64,000 nucleotides of DNA from Phreatobacter cathodiphilus (GCF_003008515.1 NZ_CP027668.1:1480001-1544000), one strand, 5' to 3'; positions 22,201-32,140 are shown, counted from the stretch's first letter. Made by a program: numbers and translations. The notes: generated by a model not told the origin, from the sequence alone.

Positions 22201-22773
22201 GAGCAGTCCGGCCACATCAAGGAGGTCGGCTACGAGCTCTACCAGCAGATGCTGGAGGAGGCGGTGTCGATGATGAAGGCCGGCCTCGTCGAGGAGACGG
22301 TCGAGGACAAGTGGTCTCCGCAGATCACGGTGGGCACACCCATCCTTATCCCCGAGACCTATGTGGAGGACCTCGGCCTCCGCCTGCAGCTCTACCGCCG
22401 GCTCGGCGACCTCGACACCGACGAGGCGATCGACGCCTTTGCCGCCGAGATGATCGACCGCTTCGGCCCGCTCCCGGAGGAGGTGCAGCACCTCGTCAAG
22501 GTGGCGGTGATTAAGGCCTATTGCCGCAGAGCCAACGTCGAGAAGGTCGATTCGGGGCCGCGCGGCATCGTCATGACCTTCCGGGACGGCAAATTCGCCA
22601 ATCCCGCCGGGTTGGTGCGCTATATCGGCGAGCAGGGCTCGCTGGCCAAGGTCCGCCCCGACCAGAAGATCGTCTTCATCCGCGACTGGCCGAAGGCCGA
22701 GGACCGCCTGAAGGGAACGGCTGTCATCCTGCGCAACCTTGTGAAGATCGCCGAGACGAAGAAGGCGGCGTGA
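19258..22773 (+). CDS. mfd: Transcription-repair coupling factor Mfd
   Basis: DNA translocase that removes stalled RNA polymerase and recruits UvrA to the lesion. The 1171-residue protein has the UvrB-homology module in about residues 30-350 and the RNA-polymerase-interacting CarD-like domain at LVVHVDHGIGRFVGLKTV (about 500-570). The RecG-like motor follows, with Walker A VCGDVGFGKTEVALRA, the box VDEEQHFGVGHKERL, TLTATPIPRTLQL and QLYQLRGRVGRAKTRAYAL. The C-terminal TRCF domain is at about 1020-1130. The start at 19258 shares a base with the sdhE stop. Confidence 0.98.
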   Translation: MAKRSPADVVASRGRLTLAGVPQGYDALVVADLARQLHAKGDQASPELLVICRDGPRMQAMETALAFFAPGIEILTVPAWDCQPYDRASPNGAVMARRMLTLSRLARTTGRATPAIVLTTVNAALQRVPARAVLAQQSLSAAPGNVIAMTDLQSWLETNGYLRTSTVREVGEYAVRGGILDLFAPGLDAPIRLDFFGDTLESIRSFDPETQRTTGNLRRLDLVPTAEMQITTETMSKFRLAYVRAFGGSTKGDALYEAVSEGRRHPGVEHWLPLFHDRLDTLFDYLPDAGMVLDAQVEEAARERLTTIADYYDARKTALEQDASASYKPLPPDALYLSPADWDRRSGGEAVVKLSPFALAGASDGALIDLGGRRGRSFAAERADENANVFDAVTAHVAALRKDKKRVLVAAWSEGSRERLQPILEDHGLKALRPVASWSSAQALRGDEIALAVLGVEEGFETPDFAVVGEQDILGDRLVRAQKRRKRAQDFLSDVTSLSAGDLVVHVDHGIGRFVGLKTVTAAGAPHDCVELHYAGGDKLFLPVENIELLTRYGSEDAEAQLDKLGGGAWQARKARLKKRILEMAAGLIKIAAARALREAPKLVAPDGAYDEFAARFPYDETDDQAGAIDSVLEDMGSGRPMDRLVCGDVGFGKTEVALRAAFAAVMSGKQVAVVVPTTLLARQHYKTFAERFKGLPVTVAQASRMVGSADLAAAKKGLADGTVDIVVGTHALLGKTISFKDLGLVIVDEEQHFGVGHKERLKELRAEVHVLTLTATPIPRTLQLAMTGVRDLSIIATPPVDRLAVRSFVTPFDPLIIREALLRERYRGGQAFFVCPRIEDLAEAEAFLREHVPEAKFIVAHGQMAAGDLEDRIGAFYDGKVDILLSTTIVESGLDIPRANTLIVWRADMFGLAQLYQLRGRVGRAKTRAYALFTLPEKKPVTPQAERRLKVLQSLDTLGAGFQLASHDLDIRGAGNLLGDEQSGHIKEVGYELYQQMLEEAVSMMKAGLVEETVEDKWSPQITVGTPILIPETYVEDLGLRLQLYRRLGDLDTDEAIDAFAAEMIDRFGPLPEEVQHLVKVAVIKAYCRRANVEKVDSGPRGIVMTFRDGKFANPAGLVRYIGEQGSLAKVRPDQKIVFIRDWPKAEDRLKGTAVILRNLVKIAETKKAA

Positions 22774-22776
22774 GGC

Positions 22777-24018
22777 TCAGGCCGCGGGGGCGGGCGGTGA
22801 CGGCCCGCCCGTGACCTCGATGACGCCGTGGTCCTGGGTCATGAAACAGACTTGGACATCCCGTCCCTGGACCGCAAACTCCTCGGCGAGCCGCTCGGCC
22901 AGGAGGCGGCCTTCCGCCTCGTGCGCTGCGAGGAACCCGTCGTCGTCCCGAACGGCGCCGGGATTGTCCCAGTCCAGCGCATCGTCGAACCGCTCCGCCC
23001 AGGCCGCGAGATCGGTGACGAGGCTTGGCGACAGGCCGAGCACCTCCGGATCGAGATTGCCGGAATAGGCCTGGTCCATCGACCACAGCGGGTGGCAGGC
23101 GTAGTCGGCCATCACCTTGATGCGCTCCGGGCGGGTGTAACTGCGCTCCGGGGCTTCTGGAAACGGCGTGCCCACCGGCTCATAGGCAACCCGCTCCGCA
23201 CCGAGCACGGCCGCCATCCGTTCCGCCAAGGCGCGTCCCTCGGCCGCGTGGCGGGCCGCCGCGTCCGGGTCGGCGAAGCCGCCGGTACGTTTTCGCGCCG
23301 GTATGGTCGCGAGATAGGCCTCCTCCCAATCGAGAATATCGGCCACCAGCGCTTCGCCGAAGGTGCTGACGGCGAGGGATTGCGGCACGACACGCCCCGT
23401 GGCGTCGTCGGCGAAGGGCAGGACGAAGGGCCGCACCATCAACCGCACCCTGCCGGGCAGCACCTCCGGCGTCTCCGGCTCGACGGGCTCGATGGAAAAG
23501 CCCCGCCGCCCGCCGAGGGTCTCGGAAGCCTTCGCGACGTGCCAGGCCACGAAGGCAGCGAGGGCGATTCCTGCAATCGCCGCCGGCCAGGGATCGTCCC
23601 ACGGCCAGCGCAGATGCGCCGTCGCGGCGGCGGCCGCCACGAGCCCCGTCGCACCGAGATAGACGAGGAAGGCGTTGCGGGTGCGACGCCGGCCGGCGGG
23701 GTCCGGCGGGTCGTCCGGATCGATCAGCCTCGGAGCCGCGTGGCCGAGATAGGCGGCTTGTGCGGCGGCACAGGCGAGAAAGGCGGGGAGGGCGAGGATG
23801 CTCAGCGCGAGCAGCAGAACGCCGCCCGCGAAGACACTCGCCGCGATCCCCAGCATCCACCGCCCGCGCAGCCGATCGGCGCGCGGCACCGGCTTCAGGG
23901 TGAGCCCGGCGAGGGCCTTGTCGAGGAAAGCCTCCATCACCATCTGACGGGCGGCGATCAGCCCGGCGAGGATGTAGAAGGCGCCGATGAGACGGAGGAT
24001 GATCTCCACGCCGCTCAT
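22777..24018 (-). CDS. Unknown multi-pass membrane protein with soluble C-terminal domain
   Basis: Not recognised. About 413 residues. Four to five hydrophobic segments occupy roughly the first 190 residues, then about 220 residues of acidic, mostly soluble sequence follow, with repeated motifs around LAERMAAVLGAERVAYEPVG and EAEGRLLAERLAEEFAVQGR that look like two related subdomains. The C-terminus contains CFMTQDHGVIEVTGG. ATG 24018 (MSGVEII) is preferred; ATG 24027 three codons upstream is almost on top of the purine-rich GAGGGA and is less likely. It is convergent with mfd by 3 bp. Confidence 0.7.
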   Translation of the reverse strand: MSGVEIILRLIGAFYILAGLIAARQMVMEAFLDKALAGLTLKPVPRADRLRGRWMLGIAASVFAGGVLLLALSILALPAFLACAAAQAAYLGHAAPRLIDPDDPPDPAGRRRTRNAFLVYLGATGLVAAAAATAHLRWPWDDPWPAAIAGIALAAFVAWHVAKASETLGGRRGFSIEPVEPETPEVLPGRVRLMVRPFVLPFADDATGRVVPQSLAVSTFGEALVADILDWEEAYLATIPARKRTGGFADPDAAARHAAEGRALAERMAAVLGAERVAYEPVGTPFPEAPERSYTRPERIKVMADYACHPLWSMDQAYSGNLDPEVLGLSPSLVTDLAAWAERFDDALDWDNPGAVRDDDGFLAAHEAEGRLLAERLAEEFAVQGRDVQVCFMTQDHGVIEVTGGPSPPAPAA

Positions 24019-24275
24019 CGTGTCCATTCCCTCGTCTGGTCGTTCGCATCCACCCGGCGTTCCCCATCGCCGCCGCGCCCGCCGAACGGCAGGGATGCGG
24101 AGGCCTTTGTCCACCACATCTGGCGAGACCACACGTCCGCCCCTATTTTGGGGCTAGCCTCCGGCGGCGTGGCTCGGCATGATTCCCGCAGTGCAGGCGT
24201 CCATATTCGCATCGGAATGGACATCGATCGAACCGGCTATCAGGCGTGGCGTCAATGCGGCACGAAATTGGGACC

Positions 24276-24680
24276 ATGACACAAGACGCAGGAGCGGCGA
24301 GGGGCGAGGACGAGGCGGCGGGACGCTGGACCGCCGGCACCGTCATGGCCGGCAAGCGGGACGAGCGCGACCAGGATCCGACGGGTCCCGGCACCTCCGT
24401 CATCGCCAAGACGCGCCCCCAGACCAAACGGCCGAGCCTCTACCGGGTTCTGCTGCTCAACGACGACTACACGCCCATGGAGTTCGTCGTGCACATCCTC
24501 CAGAAATTCTTCAACAAGAGCACCGACGACGCCACGCGCATCATGCTGCACGTTCACCAGCACGGCGTCGGCGAGTGCGGCGTCTACACCTACGAGGTGG
24601 CGGAGACCAAGGTGACCCAGGTCATGGACTTCGCCCGCAAGAACCAGCATCCGCTGCAATGCGTGATGGAAAAGAAATGA
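24276..24680 (+). CDS. clpS: ATP-dependent Clp protease adaptor ClpS
   Basis: Delivers N-end-rule substrates to ClpA. The conserved fold covers about the last 80 residues, with [20 protein letters not shown] (the N-degron pocket Asn-Asp and the following Thr-Pro-Met), the [23 protein letters not shown] block, and the tail [10 protein letters not shown]. The N-terminus is flexible and the start uncertain: ATG 24276 gives 134 residues; GTG 24246, ATG 24255 and ATG 24345 are alternatives, and 24345 gives a length closer to most relatives. clpA lies 69 bp downstream on the same strand, the standard pairing. Confidence 0.95.
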   Translation: MTQDAGAARGEDEAAGRWTAGTVMAGKRDERDQDPTGPGTSVIAKTRPQTKRPSLYRVLLLNDDYTPMEFVVHILQKFFNKSTDDATRIMLHVHQHGVGECGVYTYEVAETKVTQVMDFARKNQHPLQCVMEKK

Positions 24681-24749
24681 GTTTTGCGAGGGTCGGTTTT
24701 CCGGCACTCTTGGGCGCTTCGGCGCACAGCGAACGTTGACGAGGTCCCC

Positions 24750-27239
<2,490 letters not shown>

Positions 27240-27254
27240 CCACCGCGAAACGAC

Positions 27255-27301
27255 ATCGGGCCCGGCCGATCCCATGGGGATTGCGCCGGGCCCGGTCTTT
27301 T
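27255..27301 (+). terminator. Intrinsic terminator after clpA
   Basis: A 10-bp GC stem (CGGGCCCGGC with GCCGGGCCCG, extendable by two pairs) encloses an 18-nt loop that itself contains an inner hairpin ATCCC/GGGAT, and is followed by CTTTT. Confidence 0.85.
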
Positions 27302-27375
27302 CAGGCCCGCGAATGCCCCGCATGCAGGATCGCTCCTTGCCACGGCGCGCGGCCTGGCCGAGTGATCCCAGTCTG

Positions 27376-28116
27376 ATGCACGCCGAAAACCCGCCACTGC
27401 CGCCGCTCAAGCCCGGCGCCTACTACCGCCAGGGCCTGCGCGCGGCTGCGGCCCTGCCGGCCGTCATCCTTGCCGCCACCTTCATCGGGATCGGCTCGGT
27501 CTGCGCCGATTACGGCATGCCGCTGGCCTGGGCCATGCTGGCCACCGTGCTGATCTGGGCGGGACCGGCCCATCTCATCCTCGTCGGCGGCCTCGGCTCC
27601 GGTGCCTCCTGGCTCGCCGTCGCCCTCACCGTCGGCCTGTCCTCGGTGCGGCTCCTCCCCATGGTGGTTTCGCTGCTGCCCTATCTGAGGCTGCAGAACC
27701 GCCATCCGGTCACCGCGGTCGCCTGCGCCCACCTCGTCGCCATCTCGATATGGGTCGAGGGCCTGCGCCTGCTGCCGAAGATCGACGGGGAGGGGCGGGT
27801 GCCCTTCTTCCTCGGGCTCGGCACTGGCCTGTTGACCTCCGCCACCACGGCGACCGCGGTGGGCTACGGCCTCGCCGGCGTCATTCCCCATGCCTTCGCG
27901 GCGGGGCTCTTGTTCTTGACCCCGATCTTCTTCCTGCTGTCGCTCTTCACCACGGCGCGCATCCTGTCGGATCAGCTCGCCATCGCCTTCGGCTTCTTCG
28001 GCCTGCTGGTGGGCGCACTGACGGGAGACGGGCTGGAGCTGCTCTATGCCGGCCTCGGCGGCGGTACGCTCGCCTATGGTCTGGCGCGGCTGAAGCGGGC
28101 GAGGGACGCGGTGTGA
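27376..28116 (+). CDS. azlC: AzlC family branched-chain amino acid exporter, large subunit
   Basis: Inner-membrane large subunit of an AzlCD-type exporter, the group of YgaZH and BrnFE that exports valine, leucine, isoleucine or methionine. The 246 residues contain GLRAAAALPAVILAATFIGIGSVCADYG as the first conserved helix and about seven to eight hydrophobic segments. The start ATG 27376 (MHAENPPLPPLK) has only a weak Shine-Dalgarno; two upstream ATGs (27313, 27322) fall next to the clpA terminator and are less likely. The stop overlaps the azlD start (GTGA), so the subunits are coupled. Confidence 0.9.
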   Translation: MHAENPPLPPLKPGAYYRQGLRAAAALPAVILAATFIGIGSVCADYGMPLAWAMLATVLIWAGPAHLILVGGLGSGASWLAVALTVGLSSVRLLPMVVSLLPYLRLQNRHPVTAVACAHLVAISIWVEGLRLLPKIDGEGRVPFFLGLGTGLLTSATTATAVGYGLAGVIPHAFAAGLLFLTPIFFLLSLFTTARILSDQLAIAFGFFGLLVGALTGDGLELLYAGLGGGTLAYGLARLKRARDAV

Positions 28117-28463
28117 CCCTCTTCGGCTCCGACCTCACGCCCTATATCGCCCTCATACTCGTCGGCTTCCTGCCGAGCGAGATCTGGCGCTGGATGGCGC
28201 TGGTGGTCGGGCGCGGCCTCGACGAGAACTCGGAAATCCTGATCTGGGTGCGCGCGGTGGCGACCGCCACCCTGGCCGCCGTCGTCGCCAAGCTCGCCTT
28301 CTTTCCCGGCGGCGCCCTCGCCAGCCTGCCGCTCGGCTGGCGCATCGGCGCGTTTCTGGCCGGTGTGGCGGTCTACTGGATCGGCCGGCGCAGCGTGCTC
28401 TTCGGCGTGCTCGCCGCCGAGCTCGTCATCGTCGGCGGCGCCTTCTGGCTCGGACTGAAATAG
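28113..28463 (+). CDS. azlD: AzlD family branched-chain amino acid exporter, small subunit
   Basis: Small partner of AzlC, 116 residues with about four hydrophobic segments. The family pattern is visible in the N-terminal helix with FLPSEIWRWMALVVGRGLD, in the middle as VRAVATATLAAVVAKLAFFP, and in the C-terminal helix before the end at LGLK. A GTG start at 28113 overlaps the azlC stop by 4 bp. The gene ends exactly one base before the convergent HIT gene stop, with no intergenic space for a terminator. Confidence 0.88.
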   Translation: MTLFGSDLTPYIALILVGFLPSEIWRWMALVVGRGLDENSEILIWVRAVATATLAAVVAKLAFFPGGALASLPLGWRIGAFLAGVAVYWIGRRSVLFGVLAAELVIVGGAFWLGLK

Positions 28464-28910
28464 TCAGCCGCCCGCCTGCATGGCTTCGAGCGCGGCGCGG
28501 ATGGTCGCCGCATGGGTCGCCAGAACCTCGGGGTTCTCCATGGCGCCTGTATGGGGCCGCAGCGGAACGCCGGTCCAGCGCGGCAGCACGTGGACGTGGA
28601 TGTGGAACACCACCTGGCCGCCGGCGCTCTCGTTGAACTGCTGGATGGTCAGCCCGTCGGCCGCCATGGCGCGCTTGACGCCCTTGGCGACGAACTGAAC
28701 GGCCCGCGCGAGATCGGCGAGGTCGTCGGGGTGGATGTCGAGGATGTTGCGCGCCGCCGCCTTGGGGATGACCAGCACGTGCCCGTCGGCGCGCGGCATG
28801 ATGTCCATAAAGGCCAGCACCTTGTCGGTCTCGTAGACCTTCTGGGCCGGCATCTCGCCGCGCAGGATCTTGGCGAAGACGTTGTTTGGGTCATAGGCGG
28901 TGGCTGACAT
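28464..28910 (-). CDS. HIT family (histidine triad) nucleotide-binding protein
   Basis: Probable nucleoside-phosphoramidate or dinucleotide hydrolase of the HINT type. In 148 residues it has NVFAKILRGEMPAQKVYE at the N-terminus, FMDIMPRADGHVLVIPK, and the triad VFHIHVHVLPRW with His103, His105 and His107. ATG 28910 is chosen over an upstream reading because only this start has a purine-rich GAGGG 8-9 nt upstream. That Shine-Dalgarno is the 3' arm of a perfect 11-bp hairpin (28915-28944), so translation may be affected by RNA folding. Confidence 0.93.
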   Translation of the reverse strand: MSATAYDPNNVFAKILRGEMPAQKVYETDKVLAFMDIMPRADGHVLVIPKAAARNILDIHPDDLADLARAVQFVAKGVKRAMAADGLTIQQFNESAGGQVVFHIHVHVLPRWTGVPLRPHTGAMENPEVLATHAATIRAALEAMQAGG

Positions 28911-28914
28911 GAAA

Positions 28915-28944
28915 ACACCCTCGCGAAATTGTCCGCGAGGGTGT
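28915..28944 (-). terminator. Hairpin: terminator of the upstream gene and cover of the HIT ribosome-binding site
   Basis: ACACCCTCGCG (28915-28925) and CGCGAGGGTGT (28934-28944) form a perfect 11-bp stem with an 8-nt loop. Read on the minus strand it is followed by TTTTC, an intrinsic terminator for the Arg-rich gene ending at 28983. The 3' arm includes GAGGG, the ribosome-binding site of the HIT gene that starts 5 nt later. Confidence 0.78.
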
Positions 28945-28982
28945 CGCAATCACGGAGCGCGGCGTCAAGCCGCGCCGCCCGC

Positions 28983-29219
28983 TCACCAGTAGAAGCGGCG
29001 GCGATAGAAGCGGCGGCGGATGAAATAGACCCGGCGCGGGCGATAGTAGTAGCGAACGCGGCGGCGGCGGATGATGTAGTACTGCATCTCCGTCGGCTGG
29101 GCGGCGGCGACGGGAGCCGCGGCGGTGGCGGCAGCAGGCGCGGCCTGGGCGGCACCGCCGGCGGCGGCGACCGCAACGGCTCCGGCGGCCGCTGCGAAGA
29201 AGGTACGACGATGGATCAT
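28983..29219 (-). CDS. Arg/Tyr-rich Tat-signal protein, family copy B
   Basis: Second member of the small exported family, 78 residues. MIHRRTFFAAAAGAVAVAAAG is the twin-arginine-type signal, a likely AQA-A cleavage site lies near residue 26, and PTEMQ closes the Ala-rich spacer. The tail is Arg plus aromatic: 14 Arg and 10 Tyr/Phe/Trp in the last 28 residues, ending RRRFYW. ATG 29219 is chosen over TTG 29225 because AGGAGG lies 7 nt upstream. Copy C lies 157 bp upstream on the same strand, so these two are a tandem pair. Function unknown. Confidence 0.82.
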   Translation of the reverse strand: MIHRRTFFAAAAGAVAVAAAGGAAQAAPAAATAAAPVAAAQPTEMQYYIIRRRRVRYYYRPRRVYFIRRRFYRRRFYW

Positions 29220-29335
29220 TCTCAATCCTCCTGAAAGCTGTCCTGGCGCATCCGGGGAGACAGTGCTGCCCCGGTTGACGCGACGTCAAGTCGCTTCGTT
29301 TCCAAACGTGTCAGGGGACTGTTTCTGAAGATCGA

Positions 29336-29366
29336 CGCCCGGCGACGGAGGTCGTGTCGCCGGGCG
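29336..29366 (-). terminator. Hairpin after Arg-rich copy C
   Basis: CGCCCGGCGAC (29336-29346) pairs with GTCGCCGGGCG (29356-29366), an 11-bp stem with a 9-nt loop, 11 bp past the stop of copy C. On the minus strand it is followed by TCGATCTT, a weak U-tract. Termination is likely but less certain than elsewhere. Confidence 0.6.
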
Positions 29367-29376
29367 CTGCAAGCGC

Positions 29377-29628
29377 TCAGCTCCGGCGGCGGGCGCGGCG
29401 GACGACGCGGCGGGTCCGGCGACGGCTGCGACGCACCACGCGGCGGACGCGGCGGCGCGCATGGCGGCGCATCTCGAGGGGCTCGGCGGCGACGGGGGTC
29501 GCGACGGTCTCGGTGGCGAGGCCCTCCGCCGCGACGGCGAGCGGGGCGGCCTGCGCGGCGGCGGCGGCGAGGGCGGTGGCGGCGACGCCGGCGCCGAGGG
29601 CGGTGAAGAACGAGCGACGATGGATCAT
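29377..29628 (-). CDS. Arg-rich Tat-signal protein, family copy C
   Basis: Third member of the family, 83 residues. The signal MIHRRSFFTALGAGVAAT is nearly the same as in copy B. The spacer is longer (AVAAEGLATETVATPVAAEP) and ends LEMR in place of EMQ. The tail is almost all arginine and valine (19 Arg in the last 30 residues), giving a protamine-like composition with none of the aromatics of copy B. ATG 29628 has AAGGAG 8 nt upstream. It probably has its own promoter, and its leader contains a perfect 7-bp inverted repeat. Confidence 0.82.
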   Translation of the reverse strand: MIHRRSFFTALGAGVAATALAAAAAQAAPLAVAAEGLATETVATPVAAEPLEMRRHARRRVRRVVRRSRRRTRRVVRRARRRS

Positions 29629-29668
29629 GGCGATGTCTCCTTGTGGGACCTGGGTTGTGGACCTTGGG

Positions 29669-29689
29669 CGAACCGTCTCTCGCGGTTCG
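29669..29689 (-). promoter_or_regulatory. Inverted repeat in the leader of Arg-rich copy C
   Basis: CGAACCG (29669-29675), 7 nt, CGGTTCG (29683-29689): a perfect 7-bp inverted repeat 41 bp upstream of the copy C start. It could be an operator or a leader hairpin. The rest of 29690-29859 shows nothing I recognise. Confidence 0.4.
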
Positions 29690-29859
29690 TGATGCATCCT
29701 CGCCCCTTGATGCTGAACCGCCGATATCGCGCGATTTAGCCGGCGTTCAGATTGGCCGCCGGCCGAATCCGCGTCACATTTCGGCGGGTACGGCGCCATC
29801 CCGGTGAAACGCGGCCCGGCCAGCCTCGCACCGTCAGCACAGTCCTTCGGGAGACCACC

Positions 29860-30189
29860 ATGACCATGCAGGATCCCGCTGCGGCCGCCGCGGCCGCGCA
29901 GCAGGAGGAACAGCAGAAGAAGGCGGCCGAGTCCGGCTCCTGGTTCGACGTCGCCGACATCGCGACGAACGTCCTCGACGTGGTCGGCACCGCCGTCACA
30001 TCCGCCGGCCAGGTCACCGCATCGGCCGCAGCCAGCGTGACCCAGACCGCCGGCACCCTCGCGGGCAGTGCGTTCGAGACCGGCGGCGCCATCGCCTCGG
30101 GAGCCGTCGACACGGTCGGGTCCATCGCCTCCGGGGTCGGGAGCGTCGTCGGCGGCATCGCCGAAGGCCTGACCGGCCTCGACCTCTGA
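29860..30189 (+). CDS. Ala/Gly/Ser-rich amphipathic protein of unknown function
   Basis: Not recognised. The 109 residues start with a short Ala/Gln/Lys stretch (QQEEQQKKAAESGSW), then run to the end in small and hydrophobic residues only, with loose 11-residue repeats such as GGAIASGAVDTVGSIASGVGS that look like glycine-zipper helices. There is no signal peptide and no cysteine. Such sequences pack against membranes or polymers, as in glycine-zipper or phasin-like proteins, but no family can be named. ATG 29860 has GGGAGA upstream; ATG 29866 is a possible alternative. Confidence 0.65.
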   Translation: MTMQDPAAAAAAAQQEEQQKKAAESGSWFDVADIATNVLDVVGTAVTSAGQVTASAAASVTQTAGTLAGSAFETGGAIASGAVDTVGSIASGVGSVVGGIAEGLTGLDL

Positions 30190-30192
30190 GCC

Positions 30193-31374
30193 TCAGTCCT
30201 GCTCCTCCGGCACGCCGCGCCGGAAGGGGGTCATCGCGCCCAGTTCCTCCACCGCCTCGGCCACATAGCTGCGTTCGCGGGCGAGATAGTCGTCCACGGC
30301 GCGGCGCAGACCGCGGTCGGCGATGAAGTGCGCGGAGCGGGTCGTCACCGGCCGGTAGCCGCGCGCCAGCTTGTGTTCGCCCTGCGCGCCCGCCTCGACG
30401 CGCTTCAGGCCGTGGCGGATCGCGTAGTCGATGGCCTGGTAGTAGCAGACCTCGAAATGCAGGAAAGGGTGCTCCTCCACCGCTCCCCAGTGGCGCCCGT
30501 AGAGCACCTCGCGGCCGATGAAGTTGATGGCGCCGGCCACGTACCGGCCCTCGCGCTCGGCCATCACCAGCAGAATCCTGTCGGCCATGCGCTCGCCGAT
30601 CAGCGAGTAGAAGGCGCGGGTCAGGTAGGGCCGGCCCCATTTGCGCGAGCCGGTGTCCATGTAGAATTCGTAGAACCGGTCCCAGACCGCCTCCGTCAGC
30701 TCCGCCCCCGTGAGCCAGCGGATGGTGATGCCGCGCCCGTCCAGCGCCTCGCGCCGCTCGCGGCGGATGACCTTGCGCTTGCGCGAGGAGAGGGCGGCGA
30801 GGAAGTCGTCGAAGCTGCCGTAGCTTTCGTTCTCGAAGTGGAACTGAGTGTCGGTGCGCTGCAGATAGCCCGTCGCCGCCATCAGCTCCCACTCGTCCTC
30901 GCGGCAGAAGGTGACGTGCAGCGAGGAAGCTCCCGTCTGCAGCGTCACCTGCGCCGCGCCCTGGACGAGGGCGGTGCGTGCGAGATCGGCCTCGGCGCCC
31001 GGTCGCACCAGCAGCCGCCGGCCGGTCGCGGGCGTGAACGGCACGCTCGCCTGGAGCTTGGGATAATAGCGCCCGCCGGCTCGCTCATAGGCCTCGGCCC
31101 AACCGCCGTCGAAGACGTATTCGCCGCGCGAGTGGCTCTTCAGGTAGCAGGGCATGACGCCTGCGATCTCGCCTCCGCGCTCGAGGATGAGGTGGTGGCC
31201 GAGCCAGCCGGTCTCCCGGACGGCCGAGCGCGATTCCTCGAGGCTGAGGAAGAAGGCGTGGTCGAGGAAGGGGTCGACATGGCCCGTCTCGTCCGCCGCG
31301 CAGGCGTTCCAGACCGCGGCGGGAATGTCCGCGAGGCTGGTGGCGACGCGGAGGGTGAAGGGCATGGAACTCAT
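30193..31374 (-). CDS. DUF482/FemAB-like GNAT family protein
   Basis: Member of the COG3146/DUF482 group, which has two GNAT-like halves like the FemAB peptidyltransferases; the function is not established. The 393 residues show FLDHAFFLSLEESRSAVRET, the P-x-Y-x-K-S-H-S-R-G-E-Y motif in the first half, and FHFEVCYYQAIDYAIRHGL and EAGAQGEHKLARGYRPV in the second, all typical of this family. The gene is third in a ridA-GDPD-DUF482 minus-strand operon, 10 bp after the GDPD stop. ATG 31374 or 31365 could be used. Confidence 0.88.
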   Translation of the reverse strand: MSSMPFTLRVATSLADIPAAVWNACAADETGHVDPFLDHAFFLSLEESRSAVRETGWLGHHLILERGGEIAGVMPCYLKSHSRGEYVFDGGWAEAYERAGGRYYPKLQASVPFTPATGRRLLVRPGAEADLARTALVQGAAQVTLQTGASSLHVTFCREDEWELMAATGYLQRTDTQFHFENESYGSFDDFLAALSSRKRKVIRRERREALDGRGITIRWLTGAELTEAVWDRFYEFYMDTGSRKWGRPYLTRAFYSLIGERMADRILLVMAEREGRYVAGAINFIGREVLYGRHWGAVEEHPFLHFEVCYYQAIDYAIRHGLKRVEAGAQGEHKLARGYRPVTTRSAHFIADRGLRRAVDDYLARERSYVAEAVEELGAMTPFRRGVPEEQD

Positions 31375-31384
31375 GGCCTTCAGC

Positions 31385-32140
31385 TTAGGCGAGATAGCCC
31401 TCGAAGGTCACCTGATCGGCGTGGCGGGCGGCGATCACACGCTCGTCATCCGTCCTCACCGTCCAGCAGACGACCGGCCGCTTCAGCGAGCCGCGGAAGC
31501 GTTCCGTGGCGACGCTCGGCAGGTCCGCGACGCGCCAGGAGAGGAAGTCCGGGTCGGTGCGCTCCATATGGCCGAGCGCGGCGAGGTCAGCCCGCATCGC
31601 CGCCGGCAGCCGTGCCCAGTGCGCGCCGGCATAGTGGGACTCCGCCACGATGCCCCGCACCAGCCCGGGCGCATGCTCTTTCAGCCAGGCGATGGGAGCG
31701 GGGTCGAAGGACATCAACGCCACCGGACCGGCATAGGACGCGGCGAGGGCCGCGACCTTTTCCGTGAGGGCCAGCTTGCCGTCGAACTCCGACTTGATCT
31801 CCACGACCAGCGGGACCCGGCCGGCCACCAGCGAGAAGAGCTCGGAGAGCGTGATCATCCGGTCGTCGGTGGCCTTGAAGGAAACGGCCTTCAGCGCCGC
31901 CGCCGGCAGGGCGTCGACGCGCCCGGACGCCTGCGTCAGGCGGTCCAGCGTGCCGTCATGGAAGACCACGGCGTCGCCGTCGGCGGTCGGCTGCACGTCG
32001 CACTCGATGGCATAATTGCCGGCGATCGCCGCCTCGAAGGCTCGCGGGCAGTTCTCGACCACCCCCGGCGTCAGCCCGTGCAGCCCGCGATGGGCGATGG
32101 GACGCGCCGTCAGCCAGCCGAGATCGCCGCGGCCGGCCAT
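31385..32140 (-). CDS. Glycerophosphodiester phosphodiesterase
   Basis: Hydrolyses glycerophosphodiesters from lipid turnover to glycerol-3-phosphate and an alcohol. The 251-residue TIM-barrel protein has the catalytic His in AHRGLHG, the metal ligands in ECDVQPTADGDAVVFHD (Glu, Asp and the second His), and EIKSEFDG with a further Glu. There is no signal peptide, so it is a cytoplasmic UgpQ-like enzyme. The ATG shares a base with the ridA stop (TGATG), which ties it to the upstream gene. Confidence 0.93.
   Translation of the reverse strand: MAGRGDLGWLTARPIAHRGLHGLTPGVVENCPRAFEAAIAGNYAIECDVQPTADGDAVVFHDGTLDRLTQASGRVDALPAAALKAVSFKATDDRMITLSELFSLVAGRVPLVVEIKSEFDGKLALTEKVAALAASYAGPVALMSFDPAPIAWLKEHAPGLVRGIVAESHYAGAHWARLPAAMRADLAALGHMERTDPDFLSWRVADLPSVATERFRGSLKRPVVCWTVRTDDERVIAARHADQVTFEGYLA

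Noticed and set aside
19861-22491. Long open frame antisense to mfd
   Set aside because: Shadow of the mfd frame, low-complexity composition and no recognisable domain.
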